DNA of 64,000 bases from Limnomonas spitsbergensis (taxonomy: Eukaryota; Chlorophyta; Chlorophyceae; Chlamydomonadales), in assembly GCA_037349105.1 (NCBI GenBank), contig JAYJMM010000120.1:7754001-7818000 (forward strand). The letters are read 5' to 3'. The translations under genes were made by a program, and so were the position numbers. The notes under the pieces are model-generated. The model saw only the letters and a program-made list of their open reading frames with translations, searched no databases and had not been told where the DNA came from. Shown here one piece after another: positions 23,485-34,500 of this stretch (its first letter is position 1; every line of letters starts with the position of its first letter).

Positions 23485-24365
23485 GAAGTGCCGGCGTCTA
23501 AACAGTTTGGTCGGGTGATGAGGGCTGTTGCCGGACTGTGTGGCGGCTCAGGTGCTGGTAGGCTGGGAAGGGGAAGGGGAAGGGGAAGGCAAGAGCATGG
23601 TAAAGGGAAAGGGGAAGGGCAAGGGAAGGGGAGGTGATAGAAAGCGTGGAGCGGGTAGGAAGAGTTGGTACAGTGGAGGGGTAAAATGAGAAAGGGTATG
23701 GAGTCAACTCGGGCTATGTAAGATTGAATTACACGTCAGAAGGGGACAAAGTTGATATGGGGTGGACTGGAGGCTAAAATCTTGAGCCGTGAGTTATGAC
23801 CTACTTGTTGTAAGCCTTTAGCCCCTGAGCCGAAAGCCCTGAGCCTTGAGCCCTAAGCCCTGAGCCCTAAGCTTTGAGCCTTGGGCCCTGAGCTAGAGCC
23901 CTGACCCCTCAGCTTTGAGCCATGAGCTTCTTGTTGTATGCCTTGAGCCTTGTGCTCTGAGCCCTGAACTCTGAACCCTGATCGGTTATGACTTCATGGA
24001 TGGGCCTGGTGGCATGTGTTAGCATGGCATGCCGGGTGATGTATGATGGATGTCTGTGCGTGAGTTTGTGGGGTGATGGATGTCTGTGAATAGTGCATGG
24101 CATTAGCACGGTGTGGAATCGTAGCAGCTGAGGTTTGTATGATGCGCGTGGGTGTGGTAAATGATGTCCAATTTCATGATTGCATGCCACAGTGGATGCA
24201 TGTGTTGTTAACAAGGCTGACACGTCGGTGCTGTGTGGTGTGCACATGGGGGCTCTTGGTGATGTGCCTGGTAATACCAGTTTGGCGCATGCGTCAAAAC
24301 AGCTTGGCCAGGGGACGAGGGCTGTGCCAGGACTGCCCGATGGCTCAGGTGCTGGTTGACAGGCG
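23485..24365. repeat. Duplicated exon-like block, about 785 bp apart
   Basis: The blocks 23490-23570 and 24276-24358 share CAAAACAGTTTGG/GTCAAAACAGCTTGG, GACGAGGGCTGT, then a GGCTCAGGTGCTGG end. The first reads ASKQFGRVMRAVAGLCGGSG. A GGGGAA-rich simple tract (23565-23640) follows the first copy. Confidence 0.65.
23800..23990. repeat. Heptamer tract, CCTGAGC/CCTAAGC
   Basis: Imperfect 7-bp periodic repeats (GAGCCCT, AAGCCCT, GAGCCTT). The period equals that of the plant/algal telomere repeat (CCCTAAA), but the sequence is diverged and internal. Confidence 0.8.
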
Positions 24366-24849
24366 GGGAGGAGGAAGAGTGTAGGCAGGGTAGGGAGGGT
24401 GGGCACATGGCAGAGAGAAGAAGGTAGGGTAGGAATGAAGGGATAGGAGGAGTGGACAGGGTAGGGAAATGGGGTAGGAAGGGAGGGCGGGTAAGAGGGT
24501 TGTTAGGCAGATGTGTTAGCATGAAGGGCACAAAGGGTAGGCTGGGAGGGTAGGGGTTGAAAGGGTAGGAGGACACGGTAGGGGCGAAGAGGTAGGAATG
24601 GTATGCATGAAGGGTGAGAAGGGTTACATGTTGGGGGACGGGAGGAGGGGTGTGAAGATAAGACATACAAGCAAGGTTGTAGAGATGGGGGGGGGGGGGG
24701 GTAAGGAACGATAAGAAGTGTGATAGGGAGGATGTTGTCGGAAGTGTCGAAGTCGCAAAATGTTGTTAGTTTGAAACATGTGTTACCGACTTGGGCTGCA
24801 TACGGCAACATTACAGGTAAGAGGGAAATATGTTGATAGGGCTGGAGAT

Positions 24850-25400
24850 AAGGCCCTCATGTTTGAACCATGCATCCTGACTCACGAACTCTGCGTCGTG
24901 AACCTTGAATTAGGAACTTTGGAGCATGAAGCATGAAGCATGAAGCCTGAAGCCTGGATCATGTATTCGAAACCCTGAACTGCTATTCTGAACCCTATAT
25001 TATATTGAAGTCTTCTGGATGTTGAGCTGAAAATAGTAGCTCTGAATCCTGAATCCTGAACTGTGGTGTTGAACCCTGAAAAAAAGAAAGAAAGCTACGC
25101 CCTATGGGGGCGTGAGGGTTAGGGAACTAAACAACGCAGTTTGGGCCGGAGCCGCGCCGTTACCGTTGAACCCTGAATAATCCTTATGAGTCTAGAGCTC
25201 TGAACCTTGAAACATGAAGCCTGAGCCTGGATTTCGAACTGTGAACCATAAGTTTTGAACGTTGAAACCTGTGTCCTGAAATTTGCACCCTCAACATCTC
25301 GGTCATGTTTTTCACCATGTCTAGTTTGTTGACAGTTGGACTACGAACCTTGAAACTTGGATGCTTGAATTTGTAATAGGTGTGGATTTTCGTGTATTCC
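24850..25400. repeat. Heptamer tract, AACCCTG/AAGCCTG
   Basis: A second diverged heptamer-period tract (GAACCCT, GAAGCAT, GAAACCT) interrupted by a unique segment at 25085-25165. Confidence 0.75.
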
Positions 25401-25800
25401 AGCAACGTGCGGCAGGTAAGTAGTGCATGTGATGTGTCGTTTTTTGGTGGTGTGGTGGCAAGGTGGAAAGTGTGGTTGCGGTGGTGATGACTATTTGCAC
25501 GGAAGTTGGAATGTCTGTGGTGGTATGTTGTTCAAGTGGGTTATACGGGATGTTTCATTAGTTTCATTCTAACTAGCCAGTCAACGCGGCCATTCTTAGA
25601 TCGCACATACCTAAATTGCTATGGATAGCTTGCAAGACGCTTGCAACGATGCTTCTTTTGTTATTGCGAATGCTTGGTTTTGGGTAGCCACGCGGACCAG
25701 GACCAGGAAGTGCCGTGCTTTGCAGAATTCTGGGATATCATGCGTTGCCCACGTCGCGAGCGAAGTCTATTGTGCTCTAAATTTCCGACCCGACTGCTCC

Positions 25801-26632
25801 TAATGCCCTTCCTAAGGAATTTTTTCACCATCATGATGGTAAGATCTTTATAAACGCCAAGGAACTTTCCACTGCCCTCGGCTACGGTGAAGGTGTAGAG
25901 GACTCATAAGGCACTGAACTGCAAAGTATTCAGAATCAGATAGATCGTTTGGTTAGGGAGCATCATGATGTGACCACAGAGGTGGAAAGCCACGGAGAAG
26001 TATTCAGTGGCAATGATTTAAAAGCGATCTATGTGGATGAGATAGGTGAGGATGTGACATCATGATTTAGGTGAAATTGAGGGCATGTAATGAGTTACTC
26101 GCAATGAAGGTCTTGATCATTGAGCAACTTTGTCCCCCTCCAAATGTGGTGTATGCTCCCAGATGCCTCGATCTACAAACACGTGTGCTCCAATCAGGCA
26201 TCGTGGCCTTGTTGAAGAATTCTTGGAGCACACTCACATGTTTGACATGTTTGATTGAGGCATGCGGGAGCATACAACACAGTTCGAGGGGGACAAAGCT
26301 GCTCAATCAAGACCTTAATTGCGAGTAACTCATTACATGCCCTCGACACCTAAATCATGATATCACATCCTCACCTATCTCATCCACGTAAATTGCTTTT
26401 AAATCATTGCCACTGAATCCTCAGTGGCCCTCCACCTCTGCGGCCACGTCCTCCAACGTGGCACGGGTGCTCCCTAGCCAAGCTATCTATCTGATTCTGA
26501 ATACTCTTGCATGTCAGTGAGTCCTCTACACCTTCACCGTAGCCGAGGGCAGTGAAAAGGTCCTTGGCTTTCAAAAACATCTATCCATCATCGATCATGG
26601 TGGAAAAATTCCTTAGGAAGGGGAGGCATTAT
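25801..26632. mobile_element. Fold-back (long inverted repeat) element with relic ORF
   Basis: The two halves are inverted copies of each other with several percent divergence and small indels. The outer ends are AATGCC..CCTTCCTAAGGAATT at 25802 and its complement ending at about 26630. The centre is the palindrome GTGTGCTCCAA..TTGGAGCACAC at about 26185-26240, leaving a short loop. The arms hold a decayed reading frame with FINAKELSTALGYGEGVEDS, then SIQNQIDRLVREH, then LKAIYVDEIG. This resembles the N-terminal BRO/KilA-type domain of large DNA viruses of protists and algae. The resemblance is by eye and is inference. Both arms contain stop codons. Confidence 0.7.
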
Positions 26633-26639
26633 TATGAAT

Positions 26640-29300
26640 ACAATAAAAAGGAATCTACCGGTAATGGGGAAATCCGAAACTTGCTTCGAGGCAATTCCCC
26701 AAAAAATATCGCATTACGGTGCTATGTGTTGGGTTGCTTGAGATTGGGCGAGGCGTTGCTTGTGATGTTCAGCGCGGCAGGGGTGGAAGAGGGTAGGAAG
26801 GTGTCCATCGAAGTCGAATTTCGACGCTGGGGCAGGGGAAGGGTATGAAGGGCAGGAACCGCCCGAAGTGCCGTAGGCGATGGCAAGAGAAACCCATTTA
26901 GAAAGAATGTTTTGGTTTATTGCGATCAGAGCTTTGCTACGTTTGTGGCGTGTGTTTGTCAACCAGCGGCAACTTGACGATGTCGGCTAACGTGTCACAG
27001 GGAACGTGGTGAGAAGGTGTGGAGGCGTTTGATAGGTGATATCGGGATAATATCCTCGCCATGATCTGTGGGTTGGCAGTTGGGCATACTTAAACCCAGG
27101 TGGGGGGGTAACCAGCGGTTCCGGGGCAGGAAGTTTTGTCAAAGCGTCTAAGTTGCAAATTGGAAGCCAGGAAATGGAAGATCTTATTATTTGAAGCTTG
27201 TCTGAGCCAGGCTTGAGCCAGGCGAAGGTCGATTTGGTGCCCTCGATATGGCGCGGCCGAACTAGGCTGTCATATGACCTCGAGGTCACGTTTGCCAGTT
27301 CGTAGCCTTTCATTATACCATACTATTTTGCTCTATCAACTCATTTAAGCGAGTGATCGCTGATTCACGGACAACTGGCATGTACCAGGGACGTCAGGTC
27401 GCAGAACTTTTGTGTCCGCTACTTCCACCACTTGGAATTCAAACATTAGAAATCTGTATCATATTCGAGATGTAAGAGTGTGATAGGCGGCTATGGATGC
27501 TTGCGTCTTCAAGCGGGACTACCAGTTGACCCAGCACAGCCAGAGGGCGAATGGCCTAGGGAGCAACCCTCTAGGTTAATGAGCCCCATGGATTCCCCAT
27601 GGCAAACAAATGGAGGAAACCGAGGTAATTAACAAATGAGGAAATCTTCTAGATGCAGTGGATTGCAGTTCTCGCCCTGCCAATTCCTCTAGCACCTGCC
27701 TGAAGATATCATGGCGCAGCATGATGCATGGATGGCTTAACCGTCCAGCCCGCACAGCACATGCAACAGTTCAATCATACTGCTGACTGGCTTGGCCAGC
27801 ATGGGCAGCCAGTTCAACTGCATGGCAACTGTCATGTGTTGTTATTGCTCCGGCTTCTGCTATTGTTGCTGATGCAACAACAGCCGCTTGTCCCGAGGCA
27901 GTCCCCCCGCGGGTGCACCTGCACCACCTCAATATTTCTTGAATGTTCTGGTTGATGCTTTTGCTCTGGCTGTTGCTGCTGCCATTCCTACTGCTTTTAT
28001 TGCTGTTGTTGTTGTTGCTGCTCTTGCTGCCCCTGTCATGTTGCTTCTGATATTCTTGCTGCATACGTTAATACCGCATCAGCATTCAGGTGTAGCTTGA
28101 CCAATGACCATTGTGCAGTCTCGTGCTACCCATCCTCCTGATACTGGGAGATAACTTCTTGCGTGACACAACTTAACTAAGGATCCTTGGCTGCGTGCAA
28201 AAGCGCAAACTCAGCGAGCTTATCGAGGGGCATGCGCTGGGGATCGCACTAGCCGACATAGAGGCGAGGTTGTCGCTGCTGTTGTTGTTGCGGTTGCTAA
28301 TGTTGTTGATGCTTTTGTAAGTTGTTGCTGCTACTGTTGTTGTTGCTTCTGCTCCGGCTCATTCAGTTGACCAGGCTCTTCAGTTTCGTCTGTGTTTGCT
28401 CATTCATAAGCATCCATTGTAGTGCAGCTGTGAAGATAAGGGAGGGTTTGATGTCAATTGAGTTGAATCTGTTGAATCTGGGGGCACTTCTGAGGGCCAG
28501 ATTTCCAAATTAGCAGGGGTGTAGCGTTTCAAGTGTTGTGTATCCTGATATCCTCCAATGGGCCTTGCAACATGTCTTTAATTTTGTATGTCCTTCCTGA
28601 TGTTGGCTATCATTTGCACAAATAAAATGTTGGATGCCCCTCCCAAATAAAAAGTAAGAGGCCTAGACCTGAGGGGGACAAGCATGACATATATGTCACA
28701 TATATATATAGTGCCCCTTCTGTACATTTCAAATGTCCCCCTTAGTCCAAGACATTTTGCTGGACCTCATGTCACTTGATTCTAAATATTGTTTGTGCAA
28801 TCGTCAGGTAATAGCACAGAAGAATATAGATTTCGTGGCTTGTAAAATTGTCTACTTCGCATCGAGATCCGGGACCGCCCCTAACACCCCAAAAAGCAGT
28901 GCCCCCCATGGCCCATGTTAGTTGCGCTCAGCCTGGCAAAGTTTGAATTCCCGAAACTTTCTCGACACGCAACCATTTCAGCCGCTCTTCTGGTTTTGAG
29001 TTCGCACACGCCATTCATGCACGTCGGAAATCTCTCGCACAAACGAAAGCAAGATGCGTCGGTACCCTGGACCTTTCAGGCCTTACTTTCGCAACATGGC
29101 ACCGAATCCATAGCCGACTGGCTCTGGTCAACTTAAAAGAATCCGATTATTCGTTTCATAGCCACGCATATGCTATTGGATGCAAATTACACGCTTCGAC
29201 AAAAAATAAATCGCCCCGGAACCGCTGGTTGCCCCCCCCTGCTTAAACCCTAGAAGGGTGGGTCGCATGAAGGTGGGACATTATACCGAACTACCAGATC
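26640..29300. other. Intergenic region with TTGCTG-rich tracts
   Basis: No gene is supported. Tracts of TTG/CTG/GTT at 27835-28050 and 28265-28365 give hydrophobic or Gln-rich open frames in several frames, as expected for triplet repeats. TATATATA at about 28700 is a short AT repeat. Confidence 0.5.
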
Positions 29301-29360
29301 TTGCCACATCGATTTTTGTCATTTTGCTTCGACACGTTTCATTTCTTCTCCCCAAAGCGA

Positions 29361-30707
29361 ATGTCTTTCGTTCTCACTCGACGTGCCTCTCTCGCCACAT
29401 CTCGCCGCCCTACGCCCTTCAAGACAATTCGACCCGTACTACCCACCAAGCGCGTCGTGACCATGAGCACTGACATCTCCGGCAAGGCCGAAAATGTGAG
29501 AGTCGAAGAATTGCTCCTCTTGCCTGCTCTCTTAATTTAACCTCTGCGGTATTTCAGCCGTGATAATGATTGTGCACAATTTGTTGGATAGATGGCCCAA
29601 TTTTATGCGACCTAGAGCACCTTGACCATGATGATAACAATAGTGACTCCGACATACAGGGGTTAAAAGAAAAAGAAAACTTGATCGTTAGTGCCCTGAC
29701 AACTACAAGATAGCTAATAAGATAGCTCGGGACTTAAATATGGTTATGATAAAAGATTGCTAAACGCTCAGAGACGACTCGTCCGGAACATCGCGTAGAA
29801 ACTCGTTGTGAATGCACTAGGATGACTCAGGGATCCAGATTCGCGGCGAGATTCACATGCTGACGCATGGCACGGACCGTTGAATGTGGATGGAATTTAC
29901 GGTACTCGAGCCGTGCCCTCTGCTACTAGAACATTTGACCCACCCGTGCCCAGGGTGCAAACATGTCATTACCGAAGTACTTAATATTTAGCATATAAAT
30001 CTTGGCTACGCATGGAACCCAGCCAGCTCACTGAAGATTGCCCCGTTGCTATGATGATGGATTGCAGCTGAAGGACGCTGTGGGGGATAAGCTCAATCAA
30101 GGCGCTGGCAAGGTCAAGGATGGTAAGAGACTAACAAGAGAAACGCAGCAAATGACATGTCATGGATGTCCTTGGCCCATCTATCTGAGTGTGGCCTCTA
30201 TTACCTCTATATTTGATGGTATTTTTACCGCGGACATTATTTAGCTCGCTGGCTCTTAAGGTTGCTTGCTTACTTTAAGATGTGCTGAACAGCAGATACG
30301 GTAGAGCATTGCTTGTTTATTTTGCCTATAACAGTCGACGGGGTTGGTGCAACAAGCACACTTGCTTGAGCCTCCGGTTGGAGGCCGATCAGGATAAGCA
30401 TCCCTAATCCCTACTGTATGTGGCAGCCCGACGCTTGCTTATCTGAGCTCGTCTTGCTTCTGAATGATCACCCGAACCTCGTGCGGGGAGCTGACATGGA
30501 TTGAGACCTCCCCTCCTCCCCTCCCTGCCCACTCTCATTGCACCGGTATCGGATGTGAAGTCCGACACAGGCGATGCCGGGAAGTCCGCGAAGGAAACCG
30601 CCGAAGACGTGGCCCGGAACGTCCAGAAGAATGCCAACAAAGGCTATGAGGCCGGCAAGGATAAGGTCAGGGATGCCCTTGATGCCGTAGCAAAGAAGAT
30701 CGACTGA
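29361..30707 (+). CDS. LEA-like hydrophilic protein with organelle presequence
   Basis: Three exons, 29361-29495, 30068-30122 and 30571-30707, join in frame to 108 residues (donors AAT|gtgaga and GATG|gtaaga; acceptors ttgcag and acacag). Residues 1 to about 35 (MSFVLTRRASLATSRRPTPF..) are basic, Ser/Thr-rich and lack acidic residues, as in mitochondrial or plastid targeting peptides. The mature part is Lys/Asp/Ala/Gly-rich and predicted helical, with LEA-type repeats (AVGDKLNQGAGKVKDG; KSAKETAEDVARNVQKNANK; YEAGKDKVRDALDAVAKK). LEA-group and CsbD-like proteins of this kind protect proteins and membranes during desiccation, salt or cold stress. That role here is inferred from composition only. 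The start is chosen because the presequence begins exactly at this ATG. Confidence 0.75.
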
Positions 30708-31351
30708 TGCGGGAAATATAAAATGTTGTGCTGATGCGGTGCAGGTCGAAAGGGCCTTCATCCAGACACTAAGCAAGGATGTGGAAGATATTTTGTTATC
30801 ATCTTAAATCACTACCAGGCAGTTACTACCATCCGGTTACTATAACTCTATCAATTACTTTCAGCAGTTATTATCGAGGTTTCTCACGTCATGATTTACA
30901 AGCCAGCTGTTACTTATGTAGTATCCAAGGCACTGTCTTCCAATCTGAGTGGAAGGGTCACCCCCCAATCCCCAATCAGTGGCCGCATGATCATGTCATG
31001 AAATGTGGTGCACTTAAGTTACTTAAGTGTGACAGGTTCTGCCTATGTATATATTTCCCGCCCTGCTTATGTCGAGCTGAAGTTGTGATATGTCATTGAT
31101 GCCCAATTGAAGCAAGCAACCCTTCGTCGATTACCAACGCCTATGATGACTGACTATTGATGGCTTGGTCTGCATGCAACCCGATCAAAACTAATGTACG
31201 GCTTTGCGGCTAAAACTGAATCTAATGAATTGTCTCACCGCAGGCAAAAGACGTTCATGGCATGGCTCCATGCAGAACATAACATGAAAAGCAGCATGCT
31301 CCTCATATACGTACTCTACAGTAGCTCCCACTATGTGCACCATCAATCTAC

Positions 31352-31518
31352 CGTTTCAAAACCTGAGACCTCTTCAATCTCAATGTACTCCACGACTCCT
31401 GAACTCAGGCTAAGCCTCAGTCAAGACTGAGAGGTCTTTGTTGCTCAGTTCAGCTTCTTGATGTCAGCCTCTGATGCCATGCCATGGTCCAACATGACAT
31501 GCGTAACGAAGGGCGATG
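31352..31518 (-). pseudogene. Gene-fragment copy 1 (..VMLDHGMASEADIKKLN, stop)
   Basis: The minus strand reads an in-frame block ending VTHVMLDHGMASEADIKKLN and TGA (31446). A possible acceptor, ttttgcag, lies upstream at about 31550. The whole segment, including non-coding flank (GTTTCAAAACCTGA, CTCAGGCTAAGCCTCAGT), is repeated at 33122-33382. The parent gene is not in the window and I do not recognise it. Confidence 0.5.
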
Positions 31519-31813
31519 TTGCGGGGCAAGAGGGCGTGTGAAGGAACTGCAAAATGTCGTTAACAGATATTGCAGTTCATTGCACTGATGCCGGGGGTCT
31601 GAGGGTGTTGTGGTGGGCAGGAAGGTGTTGGGGGGCATGACGGCGCGTAAACAGCAACATGCATATAATGCATACTGCTGTTCAAAGATGCCGGGAGGAC
31701 AGTGCAGCGGAGGAACTCAGCTGTCGGACTAATTAGCCTTTCCGGCCTCTCCTTTTGTCCCATTTTTGTCCCCTCTTCCTTTAAGTTTCCTCTTTTCCCC
31801 CCTCTGAACAGTT

Positions 31814-31854
31814 GGGCGCCCACGCGGCCGAGCCTTCTTGTGCAGGGCCCAGAT
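31814..31854. repeat. Dispersed repeat copy B (GGCGCCCACGCGGCCGAGCC)
   Basis: Partner of 13265-13309, in the same orientation and likewise preceded by a T/C-rich run (31740-31805). Confidence 0.75.
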
Positions 31855-32224
31855 GTTTTAAGTTTTTTACTGCAAGATATGATATGGTCAAAACACCATA
31901 TGATGTCATATAATATCATATCATATCGACATATCATATCCATATCGTGCTACCTTGTGAAAAATAGGTTTTCATTTTTCTGTGCATGTCATGTAAGCTA
32001 GTACTACAATGGCCAGTGTTGTGCATTCGCCCGTGTATGACGTTTTTTTATCCATTCGGAGCTCCGAATGGATGTATTACTTACCTACACCCATTCGCTC
32101 CCTAGGGCAAAATGTGTGAAAAGTGTGGCGAAATCCTTTTTTTTTTCTCCCCGCCTTCGCGTCTCGCTGTATACCACGCGCCTGCGTTTTAATCACAGCT
32201 CTTTCTTTAAGCAATGCTGCATTG

Positions 32225-32658
32225 ATGGGGAAAGGAAACACCGAGCTTTCGGCGCTAGCCGCCCTAGTAAGCACTTTCGTGAGTAAATACGCCTACGCAA
32301 ATGAGAAACGCAAGTGCAACGGCTGCGGGATGTGTCTCACCAACACAAGTAGGATGATTCAGCATGTCGCGGGTGGGAAAGACGCGCAGGGGAGAGGCAC
32401 GGCTACACCTTGTCCAACCGGCAGCGTCATAGCAGAGCACCGTAACAAATGCTTGCGGTACATGGAGACGGCCACCAAAGTAGCAGCGGCAACTGCAGCG
32501 GCAAAGGTAGCAGCGACAGCCCGCGACAAAGCACGGCCCTTGCATGGACGCACTGCGATAGCGATGATGGGGAGGAATCTGATGTGCTAGAGCCCTCAGA
32601 GAAGGAGGAGGAGGAGGCCATAGTGGTTTCTGGGTCTGACAGTGACACTGACAGCTGA
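32225..32658 (+). CDS. BED-type zinc-finger protein, hAT-transposon-like, apparently frameshifted
   Basis: From ATG 32225 the frame encodes KRKCNGCGMCLTNTSRMIQH followed by ..TPCPTGS. This Cys-x2-Cys-Gly .. SRM..H .. PCP pattern is typical of the N-terminal BED finger of hAT transposases and domesticated relatives. After an Ala/Lys-rich stretch the frame ends at 32590. The neighbouring frame (to the stop at 32658) supplies a strongly acidic tail (SDDGEESDVLEPSEKEEEE, SGSDSDTDS) that looks like the genuine C-terminus, implying a frameshift or cryptic intron at about 32500-32550. No catalytic transposase domain is present, so this is a truncated or non-autonomous remnant, or a small DNA-binding gene. 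Confidence 0.5.
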
Positions 32659-33121
32659 ACGGCTTGGATGTTTGGGAATGGCTGACCTTGAATATGGTTA
32701 TGAAGTCTGAAGTGTCTAGCTCTCAATTTTTGTATTTGTTTGTATACATGTACTGGTATGTTGTACCGGAATGCGCAATAAAATACAACTTTGTCATTTG
32801 TAGGGCTGGATGCCACTAGGATTTATTGATCTAACTAAGCAAAAACACTGCATTACGATACTCGACTGTAGGTTACCGACTTTGGAGGTAACCTTGGCTT
32901 AGATTCAATTTTGCTCTAGGATCAATGGAATGAAAACATGCCTCATTGCTAGCTTTCGGGGGTTGCGCCCCGGAACCCCCCTTTTTCATTTTTTTTGCAC
33001 CACCGAATGGATCTTAAAACTTGCGTACATACACCCAACATCCATACATACATTGTATAGATACACCTACACGAATGCCCATCACTGATGCTGCATGGCT
33101 GCATTGATATGAGGACTCACT

Positions 33122-33382
33122 CGTTTCAAAACCTGACCTATTCAATTCTCAATGTGCTCCCTGACTCCTGGACTCAGGCTTAGCCTCAGTTCAGACTAGG
33201 AGGCCTTTGGGGCCCGCATGACCGGATTGACCGCATGCCCCCCCTCCCGTACTGCCCTTCCAGCCCTCCTCTTACTTAGTTACTTCCCCTCCAATCCGCA
33301 GCGCACCTTGCAGTTCAGATTCTTGATGTCAGCCTCCGATGCCATGCCCTGGTCCAACATGACCTACGTAACTAAGGATGGG
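33122..33382 (-). pseudogene. Gene-fragment copy 2 (..VMLDQGMASEADIKNLN)
   Basis: Second copy of the 31352-31518 fragment, with about 85 bp extra between the flank and the coding block. The block VMLDQGMASEADIKNLNCK ends at a good donor (AACTGCAAG|gtgcgc), unlike copy 1. In copy 2 the codon before VML is a stop (TAG), so this exon is disabled as it stands. Confidence 0.5.
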
Positions 33383-34500
33383 TTCACTGGCAGTTTAGGG
33401 TGCATGCTCCTTCTTACTGCAGCAGGTGAGGGAGTAGAGGCAGTGCATGAGACACCGGTACACAGGTTAATCGTGCATGATTGATGAATCATGTTCATCA
33501 GCACGTACCCTCAATAAAGCCTACGTTTGTAGAGTGGTGGACTGGTGGTATTTTATATATAACCTTATATGGGTCAGAGCGTTAGATGTTAGATGTTAGA
33601 CGTAAGATTCCAGGTTTTTTTAAGTTCAGCTCCAGTTACATCATTTTTTGCGATACCAACGCCCTCGTGAGGTAATTTGGGCCAACGAAGCAACCAAGGG
33701 AGAGAGTACACACAAAACCGAAGTACCGAACACAAAACTCATCCGTGCCAATTCCATGGCCAGCAAATTAGTAAAATATTATTTGGTGATAGCAACGTCC
33801 ATACGGTATTCAGGCCCATGCGGCCATAACAAAAAACAGGGGCGACGAGACAATGCTACTCTGCCATGCTCTTTCCACGGCAGCCAGCTCAGTCATGATT
33901 GAGCTCCTCGATCTCGAATCGCCCTCTCCATCTTCTCGAGCATCTGTGACAGGTGCTGCGATATCGCACAGGTCAAGTGATTTCGTTCGGCCTATTTTTT
34001 TAACAGGAGGCCAATAGCAAACGTTCGCGCTCCCGCAACACTTCAGTATTCCCTATGCATCATCACAAAGCTAAGCATCATGTCAACTTTTAACGCATCA
34101 GGCTACCAGTATTCAGGGGCAGTGCGTGTCGCATTTCTGGAAATCACTGAGATGGCAACATGCCGAATGGACTTCATGTGGATTCCTGGGTTGAACCCCT
34201 GGTCGAACCCACCGTCAGGACGGCCTTGCCGAGCTTGGTCGTGGCCATGAACTATAACCATGTGTCCAATTGTTGACGTTTCCTGCCGTCAATGACAATG
34301 GCATTTGGTCTTGATCATGGGAGGTAATTAGGGCACGAAATCCAGTCAGGTCTCCCGTAACTTTTCCATACCAAAAGGGGGGGGGGGATTCTGTACCAAA
34401 AGGGGGGGGGTGTTTTGCCATATCGACTCTTACGCTGCGAATGGCATCGCATAATTATAATATACATGTTTCAATAATTGACACGTATTGATTGAATGTG

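Larger units (their letters stand above)
30710..34340. other. Intergenic region with gene fragments
   Basis: Apart from the duplicated fragment, the dispersed repeat and the BED-finger ORF listed separately, I see no exon chain. ATATGATATC-type AT-rich repeats lie at 31870-31945. The hairpin GGGGGTTGCGCCCCGGAACCCCC lies at about 32960-32985 and poly-G runs at 34378-34410 belong to the adjacent transposon end. Confidence 0.45.

Noticed and set aside
27835..28365. Ala/Val- or Leu-rich open frame as a transmembrane protein
   Set aside because: TTG/CTG/GTT triplet tracts give hydrophobic frames automatically, and stops interrupt each frame within about 60 codons.
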